From Batkoa obscura (taxonomy: Eukaryota; Entomophthoromycota; Entomophthoromycetes; Entomophthorales; Batkoaceae): 64,000 nt of DNA. This document shows positions 1 to 11,321 of the stretch, piece by piece. Below the pieces are notes generated by a model. That model did no database searches. It was not told where the DNA came from and saw only the letters and a list, made by a program, of their open reading frames with translations. The DNA is taken from NCBI GenBank assembly GCA_030770535.1, contig JASVEC010000015.1, positions 372,001-436,000 of the forward strand, read 5' to 3'. The position numbers and the translations under genes are program-made. Position 1 is the stretch's first letter. The number at the start of each line of letters is the position of its first letter.

Positions 1-844
1 CTCTGGCTGGATTTAAAGCAAATCCAGTTAACCAACCAGTACTAAAACTAATAGCACCTATTGTAAACCCACATGCAATAGGAGCTAACCAAGAAGGAGT
101 GCCATGTCTCTCATCATTAATACCAAGAATCCCGAGGATTAAGAAAGTGGTACTTAACATTTCAATAAAAAACGCATTTGCAATGGTTACGTTTGGGGCT
201 GGATACGTAGCAAAGATTCCGGCAGTAGCAAGGTTTCCACTGGTGGCTCTAATACCACCGTCAAATAGATCAATGGCAGGATAATTAAATAACATAACTA
301 AACAAGCTCCGCAAAAGGCTCCGAATAGTTGAGCAAACATATAACCAGGGACCTTTTTCCAAGGAAAACCTCTTAAAAGAGCATTTGCTAAAGTAATAGC
401 AGGGTTCACATGAGCTCCAGAAACAGGACTAGCAATAAAAACAGCTAACATCAAAGCAAAAGCAAAACCTAATGAAATGATAATTGCTCCAGAACCTTTA
501 GCATTAGCGTTGGTTACTGCAAGTGCAACTGCACCATCACCAAAAGTAACCAAAATTAAAGTGCCCAAAAACTCAGCAAAATATTCTCTCAAATTATAAC
601 GAAATCTGCCATAGGCACTTAACTTAGCCAAGTCAAAGTCAGCTCCATTTTCAACGCGGGTAGTATCACTGTATTGGTGTCGATATTCCTGTTTAATGCC
701 AGTATCGTGGACTTGATAACGATTTAAAGAATTATTATCAATTGAAGCTCTTTCATTTGGCACAATAGCATTGCTAGTAGGGAAGACTACTGGATTTTCA
801 AAATTTCCACCAAGTCCAGCGGTATTTTTATTAACTGTGGCCAT
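1..844 (-). CDS. Aquaglyceroporin (MIP family), 5' part, cut by window edge
   Basis: Membrane channel of the major intrinsic protein family, expected to pass glycerol and/or water across the plasma membrane. Reading leftwards from the ATG at 842-844, 281 codons are open to the edge without an intron. Both half-helix signatures are visible: the first NPA in SGAHVNPAITLANALLRG, and the second in GWLTGFALNPAR at the window edge. The stretch DGGIRATSGNLATAG followed by IFATYPAP is typical of glycerol-conducting fungal members rather than strict water channels. About 90 N-terminal residues are hydrophilic and precede the first membrane segment (EYFAEFLGTLILVTFGDGA), a long cytosolic tail as in fungal aquaglyceroporins. 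The last membrane helix and C-terminus lie outside the window. Family assignment is firm; substrate is inferred. Confidence 0.93.
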   Translation of the reverse strand, partial: MATVNKNTAGLGGNFENPVVFPTSNAIVPNERASIDNNSLNRYQVHDTGIKQEYRHQYSDTTRVENGADFDLAKLSAYGRFRYNLREYFAEFLGTLILVTFGDGAVALAVTNANAKGSGAIIISLGFAFALMLAVFIASPVSGAHVNPAITLANALLRGFPWKKVPGYMFAQLFGAFCGACLVMLFNYPAIDLFDGGIRATSGNLATAGIFATYPAPNVTIANAFFIEMLSTTFLILGILGINDERHGTPSWLAPIACGFTIGAISFSTGWLTGFALNPAR

Positions 845-2736
845 ATTTTATTAAAACAAAATAATTTTATTTGGAAGTTAATAGATAATAGATTTATTTA
901 TATACTTTTTTATTAAAAAAATTAATATGCGATCTGCGTAATTTAAGAATTGGTTAAGTAAATATTCTACTTAAATTATAGCACCGTTTTAAAATGTTTT
1001 GCAAATGAATTTCCCAGCTTTTTTTTAAAGAAAAATCGCATAATGTAAAACTTAATACGTACTTTTATGTATTCTGAAAAGGCCATAAATTGAGGCTTTC
1101 AAAAATAATAGTTTTATTATGTAGAAAACTCTAAAACTTAAAGCTTTATATAGACTTTAACTTCAATATATTTAATATAATACCATATTTTACACTATTG
1201 CCACTAAAGTCGTTTTTACAGAGAATTTTTCGATATTAATAAATGGTGGAAATATACTCATGTATGAATAGATAACTTGATCAACCGATCAACCACCGTT
1301 AAATCCAAAGGAAATACAAAACAAAGCCCAAAATTGGGGTGGAAATAACAAAGTTTTCCAAATAAGATATATTTAGATAATTAAAATTTTTAAAGAATTT
1401 GGGTTTTTATTTGATGTTATTTAAGATGTTCAAGACATTAAAAGCATAATCTAAAGGTGTACTTGTTTAAAATAAAAATAAAATATTGATTTTGGATTTC
1501 AGATTTCAGATTTCAACTTTATTACAGTTAATTATTATAAACTAGATTCTTTAAACCCAACTGATTCGAATAAAGTGGGGTGAAGGCTAAAATTTTAAGA
1601 ATATAAAAATATCTTTTGCAGTCATATAGTATACTTTACCACGTTCACCCCATATTCCTTAATATATTTTTGTTTTCAATCACTTTATAAGATATTAAAT
1701 AATACTATTTTTTGTATAGTTTTACTTATGATTTCATCATTTTAAAAATAAAAGATTAAATTTAGATAAATTTTGTATGAATTTGTTTTATATGCTTTAA
1801 TGTTTGAAATTAGTGATATTTAATCCGAATTTTTGATAAAATATTTACCTCCGAATTTTTGCAGTTAAATTAAACTATACTAAAAGTTACATTAGCTTGA
1901 CATTTGTTTTTGCTTTAATGATGTGGTGGGGATATAAAAAAAATACTGGGATTGAGGGGTTTTAGTTTTAGTGTGTTAGATTCCTTGCACTAATTTGTTG
2001 TATGTGTTGTAACTATAATATGCGCTAGATTCTATCTTAATTAAATTTTCTGTCTCTAAGATTTAAACTAAATTCTGAAGGTGGATATTGGTGAAATATA
2101 TGGTTTTTTTAAATAGCTTAGCTTTTTATCGTATCTCAAAAGTGGATAACTATTAATGGAAAACTCACTGCATCTTGCAATTACAATCTAAGTTAAACTA
2201 GCACAAAAAGCCTAACATTTATATCTACAGCCTCTTCATCCTACAACTTTTTTGACCTTCCCTTGTAATAATTTTTAGAAGGTATAGTAAAATCAAGTAA
2301 AGATCAAAAGCTATTATCTCTATAGCCTTTTCTTTTCTCCACTAGCCATTTACATCTATCTGTATTATATTATCAAACTGACTAAGGACTTTTCTCTTGT
2401 GATGATATAAAAAATTAGATAATAAATATATAACTATCATAAAATACCACCAAAGTCCAAAGTAATGGCTTGTTCACAGTTTTTTCTCTCCTTGAAGCAT
2501 ATTAGTAACAATTAAGATATTATGTTCTAGACATTTTTTTGTATAAAGTTGCTTTAATTAAAGCAGATATTTAATTAAAGTAATCACCATTTTATCCTTT
2601 TATAGTATGATTATAAAATAATGTATTCTAAATTAAGGTTATGTTTATAATGTGAGTAGGCACTTTTATGTACAAACTAATTAATATTCAGCTGTAAAAT
2701 CAAATAGAATTATAATGGTTAAAATACCGGAATTGT
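845..2736. other. Intergenic, AT-rich, no gene recognised
   Basis: Upstream flank of the aquaglyceroporin gene. I see no open frame with protein-like composition, no RNA gene and no copy of the short inverted-repeat element here. The region presumably includes the aquaglyceroporin promoter, but no specific site can be named. Confidence 0.5.
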
Positions 2737-3180
2737 TTAATAAAATTTTACAATAATTGTTTCGTATTTTACTAAACTAACTAGAGATATTTCTAATACC
2801 GTTACAATCTGAGTTATATTAATTAGCATTAAAGCAATTGAATTTTTCAGATTTGTTGTTAGTCCCAGATTCAGGGAAATTGGTTTTAAAATACTATCGT
2901 TTGAGCAATTTTCAAAGTTTAAACCAAATTCACCATCGCCACTTGCCTCTCTAAATGCAGAAGCGAAGATAATGTCGAAAGTGACTCTTTAAATTTTGAA
3001 CATGAGAGGTAGATAGTTAATTATCATACACAACAAAACAATAAGAACCCATTATACATTTAATTTCGCCAACGGGAGGGCCAAGTTCTTTAAAACTGAG
3101 GTTATATTTTACTATATAATTGGCGGAACTACTTGCATTAGATGCTAAAATAGTAGCGATAAGAGGGAACTAAAGAATTT
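2737..3180 (-). pseudogene. Decayed small secreted-protein gene
   Basis: Two coding-like blocks read on the minus strand. Block 1 (3030-3169) begins FPLIATILASNASSS, like a signal-peptide core, and continues with KELGPPVGEIKC. Block 2 (2737-2986) holds FREASGDGEFGLNFENCSND and ends at a stop at 2737-2739. They join in frame across a 43-nt GT-AG gap (2987-3029), the size of other introns here. The start is damaged or missed: just before FPLI the frame reads CTA AAA ATT CTT TAG, which looks like a former ATG AAA ATT CTT TTG signal-peptide start. The alternative is an unseen 5' exon spliced at that TAG. The function is not recognised. It is either a pseudogene or a gene whose first exon I cannot place. 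Confidence 0.4.
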
Positions 3181-3530
3181 TAGATATGGTTAATATTTTT
3201 TGAGTGTTTGGAATATTTTTTGTTCATTTTTACATGTTTGTTTAGTTTAAAAAACTGATTTATAATTTTAAGTTATCAACATTTATTACATTTAACCATT
3301 ACAATGTTTTCTTAAAATCTTGGAGGAGTTAGATCTCCAAGTGGTTTATTGTTAATAATAAAGCCAGCGCTATAATGTTTTATTTTTATAATTATAACAA
3401 CCATCATTTCAGTTCTTCAAAAATTTGATACATTGTTTAAAATTTTATGAGGTAAATAGTGCATTTTTTATAAAAAGAGAAATACTAAAAGTAATATAAA
3501 CCCTAAATAAATGTTAAAAATCATCACACA

Positions 3531-3620
3531 GGGATGTATTTTTTTGTTTAGGAGTTTCATTGGTTTTTCCACTCAAATAGTACTAAGAAACATAAAAAGT
3601 GAAACCAAAAAAACACTCCC
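3531..3620 (+). mobile_element. Miniature inverted-repeat element, copy 1
   Basis: Starts GGGATGTATT and ends CACTCCC. The centre is somewhat diverged (the AGCGCT palindrome is altered) and the flanks CACA/ATAT do not match, so this copy looks older. Confidence 0.8.
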
Positions 3621-3886
3621 ATATATTTATTGCCATTTTTTATTGAGATTTATGATTTTATAGTTAGCGTAAAAATGATAATGAAATACTAGAAATAAAT
3701 AAAAATGCTTATAAAATAATAACAAAGCTTAAACTCAAAAGCATATTGTTCTTTCTAACTTCCAAGTGTAACTAAAATTAAAAACAAAACTTCATTTGGG
3801 TTAAATTTCATATGTTGTTATGCCTTTCATAGACATTCTAAATTAACTTTAACCTTAACAGAGTCAAATGTATAGCACAAATATAT

Positions 3887-3985
3887 GGGGATGTATTTTT
3901 GTGTTTAACAATTTTACCAACAAATTTTCCGCTCAAATAGCGCTTAAAAAATGGAAAAAATAATGAAGTCAAAAAAAACACTCCC
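3887..3985 (+). mobile_element. Miniature inverted-repeat element, copy 2
   Basis: Well-preserved copy running GGGGATGT to CACTCCC, flanked by ATAT on both sides. Confidence 0.88.
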
Positions 3986-4168
3986 ATATAATGTGAGATA
4001 ATTGTTTATAATTGCAGCGGCTAAAAATAAAACGATTAGTTGCAAAAATTTACATTAAACCTGAATGGCTTCAATATTCAAACATGATACATTAATTATT
4101 AGTAAAAATATAAAATTTCGAAAAAGTTAACTATAAATGACTATTTACATAAAATAAAGATAGCTTAG

Positions 4169-4378
4169 CTACTTTTGAAACAATTTTAAAATTGAACTTT
4201 TATTGATAAATTGATGGTATGATCCAGCGTTGTTGTAATTATTGAAGCTAGTTCCAGCACCAATAACATCTAATCCAATAGATAGACCATATTTATTGAA
4301 AGTACCAAGAGATCCAGTTACGTTAGAAATAACAGCAGCGTTATTACCTAAATTGATATTAGGGTATGGTATGAGACA
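4169..4378 (-). pseudogene. Fragment of an Asn/Gly/Ser-rich protein gene
   Basis: Seventy codons are open on the minus strand without a start codon, bounded upstream by TAG at 4379-4381. The peptide contains GNNAAVISNVTGSLGTFN and ends GAGTSFNNYNNAGSYHQ plus a short tail. It resembles the broken gene at 42.2-42.7 kb, which has GNNAISGVTGDSGFFN and GARTNFNGYNN at corresponding places. I read it as a relic of the same low-complexity, possibly secreted or wall-associated family. The function is unknown. Confidence 0.42.
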
Positions 4379-4381
4379 CTA

Positions 4382-6070
4382 GCCATAAGTGATTCTAGAT
4401 TGAATTACTTGTATTAGAGCTTTTCGGCTATAAATCAAACCTGATATTTATTTTCGCCAGAGATCTTGATTTTTTCTTATCAACCTAATATTCAATTCCC
4501 TTACCCTCATATCTTTAGCCCATTTGAATACAAAACGTTTGTAATATAAATGCTAAGGCCTGATAAAATAATATTTAGAGTACAAAAAATTAAAGAGTTG
4601 TTTATAACAACAGCATTAAGGAGGTTTTAATTATTATGGGCAAGTATCAAATAAAAAGAGCATTAAAAAAGTGTATTCATGATGCCTTTTGTTAATAAAA
4701 AGGTGGGATTGAAAGGATTTTTGGAAAAGAGAAAGAAGCTTCACTAAAACAGTTCTTTTATTAAAATTATTTAAAATTCTACTTCAAAATTTTAGCGCTT
4801 ATGACTTAAACTAGTAGGAAAAGATATATACATAACTATATAAGTTGCGGTATAAACTTAAACAAAAAACTGTACATAAAATTCAATATGGCTGTAAAAA
4901 AATTATAAGCATATAATGTAGAAAATAAAGCTTCAAAAAAAGGTCGAAAAAAAGCTTTAGTATTAAAGAATATTAGGAATTTTGATAGCAATTAGCACTT
5001 CTTAATAAGTAATTTCTATTTCCAAAAGAATTATCCGCATTGACAAACAGGCCAGGTTTATTCATACTTACACATTTACTTCTTGGTGATGTGAAAGTAT
5101 TTTATATATTAGTTTATTATTTTTACTCAAGAAAATAGTGTCTTTGTTGGTTACAACAGTAAAAAGATTTTTTATATGTAAGTAATTTTTTTCTAAAATG
5201 AAGATTCAAAGAAACCAAAATTATTTATGAAATGCTCAAGTGATAAAAAAGTTATATTAAGAGTTTTGAAAAAATAAAGTAATGAAAACATGCAATACAA
5301 TTTTTATGAGAAGTATGTGCAACCATAAGACTAATCAAAAAAATGTGATTGTTATTTATTGTTGAATGGTTATATTAATTAAAGTCAAATTATAGCCTTC
5401 TAATTAATGTAGGAGATAAAAACTGCTTGCTCTCATAGCTGCTCATTTTTTTACATTATATAATAACAAAATGAACCAAATTAAAGAAATTAGTGAACTT
5501 TAGTATTTACGTATATATCTATAAATGTTTCGATATAGAATATACAAAAATTGTAGTAATTTTACTTTTTTAACACAAATTAAAAATAATATGTTTAAAT
5601 ATTTAATTCCTTAAAAACCTTGATAAAGCTGACTTTTAAGGTTAATATTTATTCTAGTTTGAACTTTCAAAAAAAAATTTTAAGATTTTTAATTAAATCA
5701 GAAATATCGCTAAAATTATACATTGTAGTTAAAAACTTTAAGAGACCCCTTTTAAAAGAAATACAGACATCTTCACCACTTGTTCTCTAAATTTGCTTCG
5801 TTGAATCACTTGGGAAAATCGTTATCTCAGGAATTTGCATAAAAAATTAATTTATCTAAATAAAAGATTTATCAGATTTATATTCATTATAAATTATTAT
5901 CAAAATAAAATTAAATAATAAAAAGGGATGATAAATGTACGTGAAAAGTTAAAAATAAAAAAATGTATTTTGTTATTTAAAAACTAGTTTAAAAGCGAAT
6001 TTCTACTACTTTAATTAGCAATTTATTAATTTAAGTCAGCATTTATAAAGTAAAATGAATATATTTATTT
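4382..6070. other. Intergenic, AT-rich; one short Asn-rich open stretch
   Basis: Nothing gene-like can be supported. A short minus-strand frame near 4972-5064 reads MNKPGLFVNADNSFGNRNYL, whose Asn/Gly-rich style recalls the fragment next to it, but it is too short to call. Confidence 0.4.
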
Positions 6071-7015
6071 TCAAAATAATAAAACAATAGCCAGGCTTAA
6101 TAATGATAACACCGAAAAATGATCTAATGTACCATTTGAAGATGAATTGTTATTTTTACCAAGTGGTCTTGATGAAAGAGTCGAGGAGAGGATACTTGAA
6201 GATGTATCAATCGAAGTTGCATTTGTATTAGATTTAATGTTATTATTTATATTATCTTTTTTCTCATCGTTTTTTAACTTTAATTTATCTATCTGATAGC
6301 CAGAGGAAACACCTAAGCAAGTCTCCATATTTACAAATTTATATTTTTTCTCTCTGATAAACCTAATGATATCAGGCAATTTGGCCAGTCTAGGTAGAGT
6401 GGTTTCGTGCTGTAAAGAAATAAAGGAGTTTTTAGTTGGGTCTGAGTTTTTAACTCCATTAATGATATTCCATCGGATCATATCTGAATTACCGCTCTTC
6501 TCTCTCCAATCAAAAGAATCTACCGAAACATGGATATTTTGATAGCCTAAAGAAGCAACAATTCTTTGTACACGCTGGTCCATGCTAAGATAAGGAAACC
6601 TGAAAAATGCTGGCCTTTTCCCAATAATATCAAATATAAGATTTTCTGTTTTCTTAATTTCTTCTACTATCTGTTGGTCATTTCTTTCTAGAAATTTAGG
6701 ATGGGAATAAGAGTGGGATGCAATGGTATGGCCTTCTTCGAAGGTGCGAACCAATTTACTTTTGAACTCATTTTTCTCAAGCTGGACACCCAATACAAAA
6801 AAGGTTGCTATTACTCTATGCTCTTTGAGGATGTTTAATATTTCATCGGTGTATTCGGTTGGCCCATCGTCAAAAGTTAGTGCAAAATGGCCTGGAGTTT
6901 TACAGTTAAAGATCGGAGGTAGGTCGCAGTTGCTTTGGTTACATTTGATTTCTTCAGAAATAGTACAGATCGATAATATAAATACCACTAAGGCAAACAA
7001 AAACAAAAAGTTCAT
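6071..7015 (-). CDS. Secreted, GPI-anchored polysaccharide (chitin) deacetylase, CE4 family
   Basis: Predicted to remove acetyl groups from chitin in the cell wall. All five motifs of the NodB/CE4 fold are present in the 314-residue protein: TFDDGP (47-52, catalytic Asp49 and metal Asp50), HSYSHP (101-106, metal His101 and His105), RFPY (139-142), DSFDW (166-170) and LQHE (201-204, catalytic His). Residues 1-20 form a hydrophobic signal peptide. A Ser/Asn/Thr-rich linker (about 255-298) leads to a hydrophobic C-terminus (301-314), the layout of a GPI-anchored wall or membrane protein. The gene is intronless. The start at 7015 is supported by the signal peptide beginning there. Chitin versus other acetylated glycans as substrate is inferred from fungal relatives. 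Confidence 0.93.
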   Translation of the reverse strand: MNFLFLFALVVFILSICTISEEIKCNQSNCDLPPIFNCKTPGHFALTFDDGPTEYTDEILNILKEHRVIATFFVLGVQLEKNEFKSKLVRTFEEGHTIASHSYSHPKFLERNDQQIVEEIKKTENLIFDIIGKRPAFFRFPYLSMDQRVQRIVASLGYQNIHVSVDSFDWREKSGNSDMIRWNIINGVKNSDPTKNSFISLQHETTLPRLAKLPDIIRFIREKKYKFVNMETCLGVSSGYQIDKLKLKNDEKKDNINNNIKSNTNATSIDTSSSILSSTLSSRPLGKNNNSSSNGTLDHFSVLSLLSLAIVLLF

Positions 7016-8464
7016 CCTTTGTTTTAATAAAGTAGAAAGTATTAAATAAAGAGAAGGACAAAGTTGGTTTTTATTTTAAACGAATATTTATACCATTTTT
7101 ATTCAATTTTACAATTTCCTATTTTATTTGGCCTTCACTCTGGATTGTTACAATTCCTATGTGCTAAAAATAACATAAAGTTTTTATTTATACTGATATC
7201 TTTTAAACCAAACAAATTTAATATAATGAATTGTATGTATATTGAAGAATATTCTTATAAATTCGATATTAGAACAATAGCGAAAATAACAGTAATCCAT
7301 GAATCGAAGTAAACATTTAATAAGGATGGTAGATTCGCTAATGTCATTGTAAGGTCATAAGTAAAGGTATTAAACTAAACTTGATATTGTTAATAATAGT
7401 ATGGCTTTTGTGTTCTTATTTCATTAGAAGATACTATTTAATCTGATAGCTTTCATAAAGTATCAAATTACCATATTTAACAAACAATAGTAACAAAACT
7501 ATCTCAAAGCTTTGATACTAATTAAAATTAAATGATATCGCAGTTATATTCCAATGCTATTTTTATAGTTATAATCATAAGCTAAATTACTATGGTTCCT
7601 TTTTTAAATGTATTCATTGTTTTTATAATAAGATTATTAATCCATACTATCTATATCAAGAAACCTTAGTATTTGATCAAATCTGATTAAATTTAGGGGC
7701 TACCAGCTTTAATTTCACAAGTTCATTTATTTTTAAATTGCACCCAAGGTACTAAATATCAGTAAAATAAGCCACAACTCCTTTCACTTCTAAAGCGGTC
7801 ATCAATAAAAGCTATCTTTTTACTGAAGGCTGATTATCTAATTCATTATAATAATTCAGCTTAAAGGAATATGGAACATACGCACTCCTAAGTTACAACT
7901 TGTTTGACGAAGGATTGAAAATTTAAACATAAGTTCCTTAAAATTCCAAGCTTGATCTAATTACTAAATTTAGAAAATGTGCCAAAATTGCCAAGACGCT
8001 TTTTAACATTTTCGCTTTCTTGTAGCTATTTATGTCACATCTTACCTTATGATAGTGCTTAATTCAGATACATAATTGAATCTTTTATAAATATTTTAAA
8101 ACTTAAACAATATACAAATACTGTAAGAATCCTATTAAGGAGCTTGACCTGACATTAAATTATTCAAAGTTCGAAATTACGATTACAAAAATTGTTAGAT
8201 ATTTTATGGTGCTGTTTACCCTCTATATTATTTTGCTCCATATCCTAAATACACATTTGATTATAATAGGTTATCTAATCATTATCCTGTGAATATTAAA
8301 GTTTGTGAGTTGTTCTTCAAATTTAGCTACTTTTAAAGCCAATAAAATCAATTTCAATATAAATGTGTAATTAAATATGGCTTAATAAAAATTAAGGTGC
8401 AATTATTTAAAATTCAAAAGCTAATGTCACCATAAAGATAACAAAATAGTATGTTATACTATAT

Positions 8465-8563
8465 GGGGATGTATTTTTGTATTTAAGAATTTTACTAATA
8501 ATTTTTCCACTCAAATAGCGCTTAAAAGATGGAAAAAGTAATGAAGCCAAAAAAAACACTCCC
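8465..8563 (+). mobile_element. Miniature inverted-repeat element, copy 3
   Basis: Near-consensus copy, GGGGATGTATTTTT to ACACTCCC, flanked by ATAT on both sides. Confidence 0.9.
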
Positions 8564-8909
8564 ATATGTTATATTATAAAATTGATGCTTTTATTTGTAT
8601 TTTTTGTCATAATTTGGAATAAAGGTTCGTCTATTTTTCCTAATCAACTACTGGAAGCAGGTCAATATGAATTGGAAAAAATAAGAAATTAAAGGTTATT
8701 AAAAGCGAGACTTAAGTTTAAAGGGATTCTGTACTTCTGAAAGTACAGAAGGAACAATATTATATATTAGTTCCCAAAACAATTCGAAAAATGGACATGT
8801 GGTATAACCTTTGTTGTAGAAAGCCACTATGTAAAGTGCTATTGCCATTATAGTTTCATAATTTTTGTTTCAACCATACTTCAACAGCTATTTATAAAAA
8901 TGAACTAAT

Positions 8910-9007
8910 GGGGATGTTTTTTTTGATTTCATTATTTTTACATCTTTTAAGCGTTATTTAAGTGGAAAAATTGCTAGTAAAATTCTTAAATACAAAAATA
9001 CATCCCC
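8910..9007 (-). mobile_element. Miniature inverted-repeat element, copy 4
   Basis: Reverse-orientation copy with perfect GGGGATGT/ACATCCCC ends. It is flanked by TAAT at 8906-8909 and 9008-9011, one of the clearest 4-bp target duplications because it differs from the common ATAT. Confidence 0.92.
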
Positions 9008-9912
9008 TAATGTTTTTTAAAAATACTCATAATATAGCACAGAATACCAGCGCATTATCTGGTTTATATGGACTTATGGATAGTAGATAGAAACAAATAT
9101 TAAGGAGCCATCAAGGGAATAAAATTAAAAGAACTAGCTATATAGCCTAGTGGTATTTCTTATTCTTAGTTTTTGTATATTTTCCATAGTCATTTATGAT
9201 AAGCAAAAACACTACAAATGAATATAATCAAAATAAATACAGGTAGGATATAAACATTCAATTATACATAAAGTAAAGTGATATATAATTACTGCTCATA
9301 GATAGCTAGGGTTTAATGTATTAAATATAACCAAACCTTAAATTATTAGTTTATAGGGTTTATACAAAAATTAAAATGTTTTTTCTAGGATGGCAGTGAA
9401 ACTGCTCCTAATATGAACTTCAGTTACAGTTTAAGATTAAAAATTAATAAATACTTTGGAGACAGGTTAGATAATATATTTTTCTAACTTTAAAAAATCA
9501 AAAGATAGGATATTAAGCGCTTCGTGCTACTCTATTAAATTATATAAGGCTATTATTAAGTTACTTGAGAGTAGTTATCCTGCTAATCTCAAGCAGATCA
9601 TCATTGGTACTTCAGTCAATAGGGGCCCAATAAAGCTATTATCCAAACAAAGTGTCTACTGAAAACACATCAAAAAGTTATTTCAAACAACTCCTAAACT
9701 ATAAAATTTAAACCATTTTTTTCGAGGATTTAGAGTTGATAATAATCTTGGTGATATTAGATTGAATCAAAGGAGCCTTGTTCAAAACTTCATATGTGGT
9801 CTTTTTCAGTTTTATATCATTTTTACCTAGGGCTGGAGTAATCAAGAATAATACAGTTATTTTAAGAGATACAAAAAATGATTAATTATAAATTTTCTTT
9901 CCTTTAACATAT

Positions 9913-10009
9913 GGGGATGTATTTTGTATTCAAGAATTTTACTAACAATCTTTTGCTCAAATAGCACTTAAAAAATAGAAAAAGTAATGAAACCAAAAAA
10001 AACACCCCC
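9913..10009 (+). mobile_element. Miniature inverted-repeat element, copy 5
   Basis: GGGGATGT to ACACCCCC, flanked by ATAT on both sides. The centre carries AGCACT in place of the AGCGCT palindrome. Confidence 0.88.
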
Positions 10010-10196
10010 ATATGCTACTCCAATCATAACCTAGTTAGGAGTAAGAGACTATCGTAATTTAGAAAGCCTTCAAGTGCCAAATCTGATAAAACTATTCGAA
10101 CTAACACCATATTGCATCTACTATTGGAGCATTATATTGGCTAGTAATAAAATATATCAAGGCTTACATTTAATTTGATATAATACTGTACTATAT

Positions 10197-10295
10197 GGGG
10201 ATGTATTTTTGTATTTAAGAATTTTACCAACAAATTTTCCACTTAAATAGCGCTTAAAAAATGGAAAAAATAATGAAGTCAAAAAAAACACTCCC
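10197..10295 (+). mobile_element. Miniature inverted-repeat element, copy 6
   Basis: Near-consensus copy flanked by ATAT on both sides, only 187 bp from copy 5 in the same orientation. Confidence 0.9.
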
Positions 10296-10661
10296 ATATT
10301 ATTGTTTTAGTCAAACCAATCAAGTTAACTTTCATTTTTAATGTCAACCTTTGTAGTTTTTGAATACCCAAACAAACCTCTTGTTGGTAACTCAGTTAAA
10401 TGGAGGTAGGAAAGTCAACCCTTACCTAATGTTATATAAAATCAAATAATAAAGCTGTTCTAGTATTAAATAGTGGTCATGCTTGAAATATTTAGTATTT
10501 TTTTTAGTGTTTATATTTTGAGCGTTCTACTAAAATAAATGATGATACAAACCCAACTAAAACCATTTAAAATATCAAAGTGTAGAATTTGATCTTATTT
10601 AGTCTCTCTGTTTTATTAAAAAAATTCTTAAACAAGTGAAATATAACTTAATTTATTATAG

Positions 10662-11321
10662 TTAAGGTTTAGGTTGAACACTAGGCATATTACCATTTTG
10701 TACTGCTAAAAACCTTTTTTCCTCAATACCCTTTAAACATCTGGGAAGTATAAGGTCCGCAGCCCCAACATTATTTATTAAACAATGCTTTAATTCTTCG
10801 ATCAAAAATTTACTGTAAATTCGACACTGTAAGCCATTACCATTAACCTCATAATTATATCTGTATAGTCCAAATTTGTTGCAATCCATAATATATCTAC
10901 TATCATTACTCCAAGCAATTAAATTCCAATAAAGTAGTTGTTTTGTATAACTAAATAAAAGTATATCGTCTTCCATTAACATACAGTATGTTTTACTTTC
11001 ATTACATTGTAGTAATGCACTATAAAATACATTTTTAATTCGACACTCTCGTGGTGTTATTCCCTCACAATTAGTACTCTCTATAATCTTTTCAGGATAT
11101 TTCAGTTTACCGAAACTATTCATAACTTTCTCTATTGCTTTATAATTCCTTATCTTATATTCTGAAAGTAATACAGTTTCTAATCGATTGCTTAATAGCT
11201 CATCAATATCCTCATTGCTTGGAAATAAAAATACATACGCTAATCTTAAATAAAGTAATACAAATACTATTGGTATTAACAATAACATTTTTTTCATGCT
11301 AGGTCGAGTTAATAATCCCAT
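10662..11321 (-). CDS. Type II membrane glycosyltransferase-like protein
   Basis: A 219-residue protein with a short basic N-terminus and one membrane helix (about 11-33), the layout of a Golgi/ER type II enzyme. The lumenal part carries an acidic triplet in YCMLMEDDILL (EDD at 117-119), like the DxD-type metal/nucleotide-sugar site. Near the C-terminus are AADLILPRCL and a Gln-Asn-Gly-rich end, reminiscent of the D..L...C and Q-H-x-G regions of PGAP4/GnT-IV-like glycosyltransferases. Six cysteines lie in the lumenal part. At 219 residues it is shorter than those families, so it may be a minimal relative. Only the architecture and the EDD are seen; the family name is inference. Confidence 0.5.
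   Translation of the reverse strand: MGLLTRPSMKKMLLLIPIVFVLLYLRLAYVFLFPSNEDIDELLSNRLETVLLSEYKIRNYKAIEKVMNSFGKLKYPEKIIESTNCEGITPRECRIKNVFYSALLQCNESKTYCMLMEDDILLFSYTKQLLYWNLIAWSNDSRYIMDCNKFGLYRYNYEVNGNGLQCRIYSKFLIEELKHCLINNVGAADLILPRCLKGIEEKRFLAVQNGNMPSVQPKP

Larger units (their letters stand above)
7016..10661. other. Gene-poor stretch with four miniature elements
   Basis: Between the deacetylase and the glycosyltransferase-like gene I can support only the repeat copies listed separately. A tract at about 9390-9660 has less AT-biased, codon-like composition. One frame reads LYKAIIKLLESSYPANLKQI and onward for about 50 codons, vaguely like the YPxxL segment of Sec14/CRAL-TRIO proteins, but neighbouring blocks are broken by stops. 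It may be an old gene remnant; evidence is weak. Confidence 0.4.

Noticed and set aside
99-284. Open frame of 61 codons on the plus strand at the left edge
   Set aside because: It lies antisense within the aquaglyceroporin gene.
7064-7312. 82-codon plus frame upstream of the deacetylase
   Set aside because: Composition is that of random AT-rich sequence, with no motif.
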